Assembly: GCA_018901375.1 (NCBI GenBank)
Contig: JAHIEP010000053.1
Coordinates: 1-6,723, forward strand
Reading direction: 5' to 3'
From: Nanobdellota archaeon
Lineage (GTDB): Archaea; Nanobdellota; Nanobdellia; Pacearchaeales; GW2011-AR1
DNA: 6,723 nt
This document shows, in pieces, positions 1 through 3,858 of the stretch. Position 1 is the first letter of the stretch. Every line of letters starts with the position of its first letter. A program made the position numbers and the translations under genes. The notes beneath the pieces are model-generated. The model was not told the origin of the DNA and ran no database searches. It saw only the letters and a program-made list of their open reading frames with translations.

Positions 1-3
1 AAG

Positions 4-11
4 TTTTATAA
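4..11 (+). promoter_or_regulatory. TATA box of a leaderless unit
   Basis: TTTTATAA lies with its TTTATAA core starting 29 nt before the ATG at 34. The same spacing recurs at several other starts in this window, so transcription probably begins at or next to that ATG. Confidence 0.5.
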
Positions 12-33
12 TTGTTGGGTAATTTGTTTTGTT

Positions 34-135
34 ATGGAATTGAGGAGTGTTGATGCGGAGGTTGAGCATGGTGTAATGGTGTATTGGTATAATAGTTTAA
101 TGGTAGGGCTTCGCCCGAGTTGGCGGAGGGTTTAA
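34..135 (+). CDS. 33-residue hypothetical ORF, possibly a gene remnant
   Basis: This short frame begins MELRSVDAEVEHG and stops at a TAA inside the next TATA box. It is supported only by its well-placed upstream TATA box, which would give a leaderless message. I do not recognise the product. Its first 12 residues resemble the N-terminus of the equally short frame at 890-997 (ME-hydrophobic-basic, then E-hydrophobic-EH). The second half (GLRPSW) is encoded across a small hairpin, GGGC-TTC-GCCC at 106-116, and does not look like a folded protein. It may be the 5' end of a lost gene with unrelated DNA attached, as suggested for the exonuclease fragment just downstream. It could also be chance; evidence for translation is weak. 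Confidence 0.3.
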   Translation: MELRSVDAEVEHGVMVYWYNSLMVGLRPSWRRV

Positions 136-139
136 ATAA
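131..139 (+). promoter_or_regulatory. TATA box upstream of exonuclease III remnant
   Basis: TTTAAATAA begins exactly 29 nt before the ATG at 160, the spacing seen at other leaderless genes here. The promoter survives although the gene body is gone. Confidence 0.55.
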
Positions 140-159
140 AATTGATTGTTTGTTCTTTT

Positions 160-228
160 ATGAAATTTGTTTTTTGGAATGTTAATGGGATTCGGGCTTG
201 TATTGGGAAAGGGTTTTTGGATTTGTGA
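160..228 (+). pseudogene. xth: N-terminal remnant of exodeoxyribonuclease III / AP endonuclease
   Basis: The frame opens MKFVFWNVNGIRAC and continues IGKGFLDL before a TGA, 22 codons in all. This is the classic N-terminus of the ExoIII/APE family of Mg-dependent endonuclease/exonuclease/phosphatase-fold enzymes, which cut DNA at abasic sites in base-excision repair. WNVNG contains the conserved active-site Asn (residue 7 here), and the following IRAC..KGF.D helix start is also typical. Family members are usually about 250 residues, so over 90% is missing, including the later LQE, GDxN and SDH motifs. Adding one base near 225 would read DFVIS before another stop, so simple frameshift repair does not restore the gene; the downstream DNA is unrelated. 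The promoter is intact at the expected distance. A short peptide may still be made, but no enzyme can be. Confidence 0.75.
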
Positions 229-248
229 TTTCTTAGTGGTAGGAAATG

Positions 249-257
249 TTTATATAA
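249..257 (+). promoter_or_regulatory. TATA box for the NYN gene leader
   Basis: TTTATATAA lies about 25-33 nt upstream of an ATG at 282 and about 95 nt upstream of the NYN gene start. The predicted transcription start is near 279-282, giving a 65-nt leader. A second candidate, TTTAAAAT at 313-320, is 33 nt from the gene start and could drive a near-leaderless message instead. Confidence 0.45.
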
Positions 258-278
258 GTTGGAATTGTTATTTTTTTA

Positions 279-345
279 CTTATGGCCTTAGGCCCCCCCA
301 CTGTCCAGGTCATTTAAAATCCTGGGCAATGGGTACTGATTTAAT
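279..345 (+). promoter_or_regulatory. Structured leader with 13-bp hairpin and 11-codon uORF
   Basis: The predicted leader folds into a GGCC-TTA-GGCC stem (284-294). A longer hairpin follows, with arms 297-309 and 321-333: 13 positions with one C-A mismatch and one G-U pair, and an 11-nt loop. A frame MALGPPTVQVI (282-317) starts at the predicted transcript end and stops within the loop. The hairpin ends 12 nt before the NYN start codon and no Shine-Dalgarno sequence is visible there. A translation-control or autoregulatory role is inference; this is not a riboswitch class I know. Confidence 0.35.
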
Positions 346-900
346 ATGAAAGATTATTTTGAAAAAGGTGTGCTTTTTATTGATGGAGAGTATTTGAAAA
401 AAGTTTTGATGAAAAAACTTGATGGATTTAAACTTGATTATTTGAAATTTTCTGATAAGATTTGTTTAGATTTGGAATTAATGAGACTTAGAACTTATTT
501 TTATGATTGTTTGCCGATTATAAGGAAAAATAATCCGCTTGATATAAAACTTGATGCTAAGAGACAGTTGTTTATTTCGCAATTAAAAAGGTTGCCGAGA
601 TTTGAAGTGAGGCTCGGGAAATTGCAATTAATTGGCGGCAAGTTTCGGCAGAAGATGGTTGATGTCTTGATGTCTCTTGATGTGGTTGAAATGTGTTTTG
701 GGGGGAAAGTTGGACATGTGATTTTAGTTGCTGGAGATTCTGATTTTGTGCCTGCGATTAGAAAGGCGAAAGATTGTGGAATTATTGTCCATTTAGTTTG
801 CGATAGAAATTCTGCACATAATGAGTTAATGGATATTGTTGATGAGATTCATGAGTTAAATTTAGATTTTGTGAGTGGGTGTGAGATTGATGGAAGTTAA
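346..900 (+). CDS. NYN domain (LabA/DUF88-like, PIN-fold) putative RNase
   Basis: The 184-residue product is a single NYN domain, the PIN-like, metal-dependent nuclease fold found in LabA and related RNA-processing proteins. Visible landmarks are strand 1 with FIDGEYL (Asp13), the central RTYFYD strand (about 50-54), a QKMVDVLMSLDVV helix (Asp106, Asp112), and VILVAGDSDFVPAIRKA (Asp131, Asp133) leading to a final GIIVHLV strand. Asp13, Asp106, Asp131 and Asp133 form the expected acidic cluster, so catalysis looks possible. Length is normal for a single-domain member and the protein is cytoplasmic, with no signal or membrane segment. The RNA target cannot be told from sequence. The 3' end overlaps the 890-997 frame by 11 bp, which suggests coupled translation if that frame is real. 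Its codons are more A/T-rich than those of the nuclease gene downstream. Confidence 0.85.
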   Translation: MKDYFEKGVLFIDGEYLKKVLMKKLDGFKLDYLKFSDKICLDLELMRLRTYFYDCLPIIRKNNPLDIKLDAKRQLFISQLKRLPRFEVRLGKLQLIGGKFRQKMVDVLMSLDVVEMCFGGKVGHVILVAGDSDFVPAIRKAKDCGIIVHLVCDRNSAHNELMDIVDEIHELNLDFVSGCEIDGS

Positions 901-997
901 GGTTCCGGAAAGGGAAATTGAGCATGATATTGATTTTGACGACGAGGGGAATGTTGTATCCCATGGAGATATCTCCCTCGGATGTGTACCCTCTTAG
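890..997 (+). CDS. 35-residue hypothetical ORF overlapping the NYN gene
   Basis: The frame begins MEVKVPEREIEHDIDFDDE and continues GNVVSHGDI before a short tail and TAG. It starts inside the last codons of the NYN gene (11-bp overlap), an arrangement typical of translational coupling. The first 28 residues have a protein-like alternation of charged and hydrophobic residues, whereas the tail is encoded by DNA containing a perfect 12-bp palindrome (GGAGATATCTCC, 965-976) and looks foreign. Hence it may be the start of a longer gene truncated near 965. Its N-terminus resembles that of the frame at 34-135. I do not recognise the family. Confidence 0.4.
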   Translation: MEVKVPEREIEHDIDFDDEGNVVSHGDISLGCVPS

Positions 998-1001
998 CTA
1001 G

Positions 1002-1049
1002 CTTTATTATAAAATCAATTTTCTATGGAAAATCAATTTTATAATAAAG
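1002..1049. repeat. AT-rich inverted repeat (long hairpin)
   Basis: Arms 1002-1015 (CTTTATTATAAAAT) and 1036-1049 are perfectly complementary. After a 2-nt mismatch the stem resumes for six pairs (1018-1023 with 1028-1033), closing on a TATG loop. It lies about 100-150 nt after the NYN stop. It is symmetric on both strands and could be a terminator-like hairpin, a protein-binding site or the remains of a small palindromic element. Confidence 0.7.
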
Positions 1050-1057
1050 TATTTAAT

Positions 1058-1120
1058 GCAAATTAAAATTTCTTAACGTCGCCGTCCAGAGGACAACCTG
1101 CGACTAAAATTTTAATTCGC
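1058..1120. repeat. Three-tier stem structure before the nuclease promoter
   Basis: Outer arms 1058-1071 and 1107-1120 pair over 14 positions with one mismatch. Inside, GTCGC (1078-1082) pairs with GCGAC (1100-1104), and within that GTCC-AGA-GGAC (1084-1094) makes a hairpin. An alternative hairpin, CTGCGA (1098-1103) with TCGCAG (1117-1122), competes with the outer stem. The G+C-rich core inside AT-rich arms is unlike the surroundings. It could be an unrecognised structured RNA or a palindromic element; no transcript start is obvious for it. Confidence 0.5.
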
Positions 1121-1149
1121 AGACTTGGGCAACTGAAGGGTTGAGAAGA

Positions 1150-1156
1150 TTTATAA
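1150..1156 (+). promoter_or_regulatory. TATA box of the nuclease gene
   Basis: TTTATAA begins 29 nt before the ATG at 1179, with a T-rich stretch between, implying a leaderless transcript. No Shine-Dalgarno sequence is present. Confidence 0.65.
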
Positions 1157-1178
1157 TTGGGTTTGTTCTTGTTTTTTT

Positions 1179-1766
1179 ATGGAGTTGAAATCAAAAGCTG
1201 TTGAGAGAAAATTAAATAGGAAGGATTTTTTTGAGGAAATAAAAAAGGCTAGTAGTGAGGAGTATGAGACTGAGTGGAATGACCCTGAGAAAATTGGGCA
1301 TTCTAAAAAGAAAAGCAAAATGAAAGATGGTTTGAAGAGTCGGTCTGGTGGTGGGCAGTTTGAGGCAAGGGTTCGGAAGGATTTGGAGGAGAAGGGTTGG
1401 ATAGTTGATAAGTGGAGTAATAATGTTGAGTTGCCCCAGTTAGATACAAAAGATCAAACGGGGCAGGGGAAGATTGTGCCGTGTAAGAGGGTGTTTAAGA
1501 GGTTTGGAGTTGGGAAGGGTGTGATGACTATTGGGACTGGGTTTCCGGATTTTGTTTGTTTTGAGAAGAGGGGGGAGCTGTTTAAGGTGATTGGGGTCGA
1601 GGTTAAGATGAATGGGACTTTGTCGAAGGTGGAGAAGGAGAAGTGTGCTTGGTATTTGGAGCGGGGGATTTTTTCGGAGATTTTGGTGGCGTCGAAGGTG
1701 AAGGAGAAGAATAGGGTTAGGGTTGAGTATGTTTGTTTTGATGAGATTGCTAAGAGGATGCGGTAA
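1179..1766 (+). CDS. PD-(D/E)XK nuclease-like protein
   Basis: The 195-residue protein has a basic, disordered N-terminus (1-55, rich in Lys/Glu) and then a compact domain with the PD-(D/E)XK order: GGGQFEARVRKDLEEKGW helix (Glu62), GTGFPDFVCFEK (Pro123-Asp124), and GVEVKMNGTLSK (Glu141-x-Lys143), followed by a helix and a final strand. This layout matches restriction-endonuclease-fold enzymes such as the VRR-NUC or Hjc-like resolvases, which cut DNA using Mg2+ held by Asp and Glu. The TLSKVEKEKCAWYLERG segment parallels the LS..Q..W helix after the catalytic strand in VRR-NUC proteins. The substrate cannot be assigned. There is no adjacent methyltransferase, so a restriction system is not supported; repair or recombination is more likely. 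It starts leaderless at a well-placed promoter and stands alone. Its codons are strongly G-ending (AAG, GAG, TTG). Confidence 0.75.
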   Translation: MELKSKAVERKLNRKDFFEEIKKASSEEYETEWNDPEKIGHSKKKSKMKDGLKSRSGGGQFEARVRKDLEEKGWIVDKWSNNVELPQLDTKDQTGQGKIVPCKRVFKRFGVGKGVMTIGTGFPDFVCFEKRGELFKVIGVEVKMNGTLSKVEKEKCAWYLERGIFSEILVASKVKEKNRVRVEYVCFDEIAKRMR

Positions 1767-1819
1767 AACTCTTAGGTGTAGAGGTAAGAAATGAGACGGG
1801 GTGGCAAAGATTTTGAGAA

Positions 1820-1826
1820 TTTTTTT
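1820..1826 (+). terminator. Possible T-run terminator after the nuclease gene
   Basis: A run of seven T lies 53 nt after the nuclease stop codon. Archaeal RNA polymerase commonly terminates at such runs without a hairpin. No other support. Confidence 0.3.
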
Positions 1827-1875
1827 AGGTAAGTTTGTGAATAATTTATTTGACTTGGCCGTTCAATTAAAAAAG

Positions 1876-1914
1876 AACACGGACAAGGCACGGATTACAC
1901 AGATGACACGGATT
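1876..1914. repeat. Degenerate ACACGGAT-type tandem repeat
   Basis: Four imperfect units (ACACGGAC, GCACGGATT, ACACAGATG, ACACGGATTTT) sit side by side with a period of about 9-12 nt in non-coding DNA. This is a simple degenerate tandem repeat, too irregular for a CRISPR. Its role is unknown. Confidence 0.5.
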
Positions 1915-1919
1915 TTGAT

Positions 1920-2324
1920 TTATTTTTTATTTTTTATTTTTTGGATTATTAAGCCAATTAGGGCGCCGATTAGAAATACTGCTGGAATACTAATTATGGC
2001 GTAAAAAATTATACCGAATAAAGCCAATCTTGCTACATCGCTTCCTCGACCAGCCTCAATGTCGATAAAGACATTAATAAATATTGTCGCCCAAAATAGT
2101 AGAGTCAAAATTGCGAGTCCCGATGCTGATTTCAACCATGTTTTAAAATTTGATTTTTTTAGAAAATATAATATGGGTAAAAATAATATTATCGGAATAA
2201 GGAAGATGAGTAAATTTATACCTTGGTTCCCCGCTGGTTCTCCAATTATTTCTCTAGATTCTGCTAAAACTACAGAAGTTAAAAATAACAGATAAACAAT
2301 TCCTCCTTTTAGCCAGGTCTTTAT
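1920..2324 (-). CDS. Four-helix membrane protein with non-canonical or lost start codon
   Basis: Read from an ATA at 2324, the frame gives 134 residues. They comprise a signal-peptide-like start (KTWLKGGIVYLLFLTSVVLA, then ES), a short polar loop REIIGEPAGNQ, a second helix NLLIFLIPIILFLPILYFL, a third LAILTLLFWATIFINVF, and a fourth in the LALFGIIFYAIISIPAVFL segment, with a Lys-rich end. This is a small integral membrane protein of unknown family. The start is the difficulty: no in-frame ATG, GTG or TTG precedes the TTG at 2135, which would discard the first two helices. The ATA lies exactly 29 nt after a TTTATATATA box, where leaderless starts fall in this window. A GGAGG (2302-2306) followed by CTG at 2291 is the alternative. 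ATA may be a mutated ATG, a rare start or a sequencing error. Confidence 0.6.
   Translation of the reverse strand: MKTWLKGGIVYLLFLTSVVLAESREIIGEPAGNQGINLLIFLIPIILFLPILYFLKKSNFKTWLKSASGLAILTLLFWATIFINVFIDIEAGRGSDVARLALFGIIFYAIISIPAVFLIGALIGLIIQKIKNKK
1923..1942 (+). terminator. Three T6 runs, possible plus-strand terminator
   Basis: TTTTTTA is repeated with a period of 7 (runs 1923-1928, 1930-1935, 1937-1942). On the plus strand this is a strong archaeal-type termination signal; on the minus strand it encodes the Lys/Asn-rich end of the membrane protein, so its composition may simply reflect that. Confidence 0.3.
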
Positions 2325-2342
2325 TAATGGAATAAAATATCA

Positions 2343-2353
2343 ATATATATAAA
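2343..2353. promoter_or_regulatory. Shared divergent TATA box
   Basis: AATATATATAA on the plus strand reads TTATATATATT on the minus. Going left, TTTATATATA starts 29 nt before the ATA of the membrane protein. Going right, TATATATAA (from 2345) starts 29 nt before an ATG at 2374, which opens a five-residue frame, MRWPD, ahead of the secreted-protein genes. One near-symmetric box may serve both directions. Confidence 0.45.
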
Positions 2354-2390
2354 CTTTGGCTTTATGTAGTTTTATGAGGTGGCCTGATTA

Positions 2391-2421
2391 GGTGGTAGGA
2401 GGTAGATGGTAGGAGGTAGAT
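2391..2421 (+). repeat. Tandem 14-bp repeat carrying RBS-like GGAGG
   Basis: GGTAGGAGGTAGAT occurs perfectly twice, at 2394-2407 and 2408-2421, preceded by a partial GGT. The second copy overlaps the ATG of the truncated frame at 2406. A degenerate version (2508-2538) carries GGAGGT (2508-2513), 9 nt before the ATG of the full gene at 2523. Confidence 0.65.
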
Positions 2422-2522
2422 TTGCTTGTGTTGTTTTTTTGTTTTTGGTTGGATTTGTTTCTGCGGTTGGGGTTGATTTTGATTGCCCCGCGACATTTTG
2501 TGTCGCAGGAGGTAGGGGGTAG
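2406..2522 (+). pseudogene. Truncated tandem copy of the 5' end of the 2523 gene
   Basis: This 38-codon frame starts MVGGRFACVVFLFLVGFVSA and continues VGVDFDCPA before ending at a TAG that directly abuts the ATG at 2523, in the same frame. It is clearly a diverged copy of that gene's signal peptide and first ectodomain residues: both share GGRF, a hydrophobic core, FVSAV and VDFDCP, with one codon difference in length. After DCP the copy runs into a GCGACA-TTTTG-TGTCGC hairpin (2490-2506) and a GGAGGTAG-rich tail. It may be a decayed duplication, a translated leader that couples to the main gene, or, if the TAG were read through, an extended N-terminus. The first seems likeliest. Confidence 0.65.
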
Positions 2523-3188
2523 ATGGGAGGTGGTAGATTTTTTTTAGTGCTTGTTTTTATTTTATTAGTTGAGTTTGTTTCTGCTGTTGAAGTTGATTTT
2601 GATTGCCCGGATGAGATTTTTGTCGACGAGGAATTTTATTGTGACTTGGAGGTTTTTGGTGGGGATGGTTATTATGATGTCAAGGTTGAGTTGGACCAGG
2701 AGCGGAATTCGGTTTTGAAAATTTGGGGCGGGGAGAAGTGGTTGTCAGGTTATTATTATTTGATTGAGTTTATTGAGGACGGAGGGAAGGAGAATGTGAT
2801 GTTGTTAGTTTCTGAGGCGGGGGATTATGATGGATTTTTGAAACTGAGACAAGGGAGTCAGCGGGATTTTTTTGAGATTGAAATGAGCGTCAGCGAAGCT
2901 GACGAGAAAAGCTCGAATTCGGAAAGTTCGGAGGAGCTCGATTTTGAGAATCGGAATGGCTCCCCATTGGATAGCAATCCAACGGGGGAAGAGCTCAGCT
3001 TCGCTGGAGACTTGGCTATTGAAAGAGAAGAAGTTGAGGTTATTTTTTTGAATGGGAAAGTTGTCGAAGAGCAGGACGAGGTTGTTTATATTTCTAAAGA
3101 TGCTCGGGTTGCGGATTCTTTGATTTATGTTTTTAGTTTGTTTCTGATTTTTATTATTGGGTTTTTGCTTTGGGAGAGGCGGCATTAG
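2523..3188 (+). CDS. Secreted, C-terminally membrane-anchored acidic protein
   Basis: The 221-residue product has a signal peptide (1-21, cleavage likely after FVSA), a small beta-rich ectodomain (about 22-122) with two cysteines, Cys28 and Cys40, that could form a disulfide, an acidic low-complexity linker (about 123-175) and a C-terminal helix (about 198-217, SLIYVFSLFLIFIIGFLLW) ending ERRH. The VDFDCPDEIFVDEEFYCDLEV opening resembles Ig-like modules of archaeal surface proteins, but no family is assigned. It should sit outside the cell with a very short cytoplasmic tail. The start is set by the signal peptide and a GGAGGT 9 nt upstream. A truncated copy of its own 5' end abuts it. The linker DNA is unusually hairpin-rich, and the stop codon lies within the hairpin array at 3187. 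Confidence 0.8.
   Translation: MGGGRFFLVLVFILLVEFVSAVEVDFDCPDEIFVDEEFYCDLEVFGGDGYYDVKVELDQERNSVLKIWGGEKWLSGYYYLIEFIEDGGKENVMLLVSEAGDYDGFLKLRQGSQRDFFEIEMSVSEADEKSSNSESSEELDFENRNGSPLDSNPTGEELSFAGDLAIEREEVEVIFLNGKVVEEQDEVVYISKDARVADSLIYVFSLFLIFIIGFLLWERRH
2888..3006 (+). other. Cluster of short hairpins inside the linker coding region
   Basis: Four hairpins fall in this 119-nt stretch: CGTCAGC-GAA-GCTGACG (2888-2904), CGATT-TTGAG-AATCG (2939-2953), a CCCC/TTGGAT stem with an AGCA loop and one mismatch (2962-2987), and CAGC-TTC-GCTG (2996-3006). The first and last share CAGC/GCTG stems with complementary loops. They encode the acidic linker (VSEAD, SPLDSNPTG, SFAGD), where insertions would be tolerated. 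Confidence 0.6.
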
Positions 3189-3257
3189 AGCCTGCGGGCT
3201 TTAGAAGAACTGATGTTCTTTTAGAGAGCTTGATAGCTCTTTAGAGGGATTACCTTT
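3187..3257 (+). repeat. Gapless head-to-tail hairpin array
   Basis: Four hairpins follow one another with no spacer: 3187-3202 (AGAGCC / GGCTTT, loop TGCG), 3203-3222 (AGAAGAAC / GTTCTTTT, loop TGAT), 3223-3242 (AGAGAGCT / AGCTCTTT, loop TGAT) and 3243-3257 (AGAGG / CCTTT, loop GATTA). Each stem opens with AGA and closes with TTT, giving one G-U pair at the same place, while the inner pairs differ but remain complementary. A weaker fifth fold (3258-3281) merges with the next promoter. Each looks like a small terminator; the array may shape the 3' end of the upstream message. Confidence 0.7.
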
Positions 3258-3278
3258 AGGATTTGCCCGGGGAAAGGC

Positions 3279-3285
3279 TTTAAAG
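3279..3285 (+). promoter_or_regulatory. TATA box of the conserved hypothetical gene
   Basis: TTTAAAG begins 28 nt before the ATG at 3307, matching the leaderless spacing elsewhere in the window. It lies at the end of the hairpin array. Confidence 0.5.
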
Positions 3286-3306
3286 TAGTGATTTGTTTAT
3301 TGATTT

Positions 3307-3858
3307 ATGGTAAGAGCTATTATGATTGTTGAGATGGCTGGTCGGCCGGCGGAGCATTTGACCGAGGCGTTGGAGAGGCATATTGGAGTTCTGAATGATG
3401 TTAAAGATATTGAGGTTCATTCTATAAAAGTTAGTGAGCCGCGGACGATAAAGTCGGAAGATGGAAGTCCGAAGTCCGAAGAGGGAGCAGGGAGCCGGGA
3501 AGAGATGTTTACTGCTTTTGCCGAGGCTGATTTTGAGTGTGAGAGTTTTGGGCGTTTGACTGAGACTATGTTTGATTTTATGCCGTCTTCAGTTGAAGTT
3601 ATTGAGCCTGGGAAATTGAGTGTTGATGCTTCGGAGCTTACTGCTTTGTTGAATAATATTTCTGGAAGGTTGCATAGGTATGATGAGATTGCTAAGATTA
3701 TTGGAGAGAGGCATCATCAAATGGAAGGGCAGTTGAAAAAGGCCGTTGAGATTTTGAAGGCAAAAGATACGGAGATTGTTAAGTTGTCGTCGGATAATGA
3801 GAAGAAGGTTGACAAAAAGGTGAAGAAGAAAGTAGTGAAGAAGAAAGTTAGGAAGTGA
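3307..3858 (+). CDS. Conserved archaeal hypothetical protein with Lys-rich C-terminus
   Basis: The 183-residue protein begins MVRAIMIVEMAGRPAEHL, then ALERHIGVLNDVKDIEV, IKVSEPRTI, a variable linker, EEMFTAFAEADFECES, FDFMPSSVEVIEP and a helical RLHRYDEIAKII segment before a coiled-coil-like, Lys-rich tail (about 135-183). I recognise this pattern as a hypothetical family common in DPANN archaea, from memory and without a search; no function is known to me. The alternating strand/helix N-terminal half suggests a small alpha/beta ferredoxin-like domain, and the basic tail suggests nucleic-acid or ribosome contact; both are inference. It is cytoplasmic. The linker at residues 49-64 is encoded by a degenerate 7-nt repeat and is probably dispensable. 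It starts leaderless, and its stop codon directly abuts that of the convergent gene. Confidence 0.75.
   Translation: MVRAIMIVEMAGRPAEHLTEALERHIGVLNDVKDIEVHSIKVSEPRTIKSEDGSPKSEEGAGSREEMFTAFAEADFECESFGRLTETMFDFMPSSVEVIEPGKLSVDASELTALLNNISGRLHRYDEIAKIIGERHHQMEGQLKKAVEILKAKDTEIVKLSSDNEKKVDKKVKKKVVKKKVRK
3451..3484 (+). repeat. Degenerate 7-nt tandem repeat within a coding region
   Basis: GAAGTCC, GAAGTCC, GAAGAGG (3464-3484) follow a related AAGTCGGAAGATG unit. The repeat encodes the Ser/Glu/Lys-rich linker between two conserved blocks of the hypothetical protein, so it looks like a local slippage expansion. Confidence 0.5.

Noticed and set aside
167..349. 60-residue plus-strand frame starting inside the exonuclease remnant
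   Set aside because: It is in another frame from the recognisable exonuclease start and then reads through the TATA box and leader hairpin. The product has no protein-like character.
1058..1143. C/D-box or H/ACA small RNA, or a tRNA
   Set aside because: A CTGA occurs at 1133-1136 but there is no RUGAUGA C box, no kink-turn partner, no ACA tail, and no D, anticodon and T arms.
1179..1766. Restriction-modification system
   Set aside because: The nuclease-like protein has no neighbouring methyltransferase or specificity gene in the window, so only a generic PD-(D/E)XK call is justified.
1801..2004. GTG-initiated 67-residue plus-strand frame with a hydrophobic stretch
   Set aside because: Half of it lies antisense to the convincing membrane gene 1920-2324, the rest crosses the degenerate repeat, and its hydrophobicity comes from the T-runs. 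It has no promoter at the usual spacing.
1920..2135. TTG start at 2135 for the membrane protein
   Set aside because: The frame remains open upstream with two further hydrophobic segments and a promoter at the right distance, so a start here would discard real coding sequence.
2805..3185. Long minus-strand frame opposite the secreted-protein gene
   Set aside because: It is antisense to a gene with signal peptide and anchor. The translation is an Asn/Lys/Pro-rich shadow without start signals.
3187..3281. CRISPR array
   Set aside because: The units have no identical direct repeats and no unique spacers of 25 nt or more; they are abutting hairpins of differing sequence.
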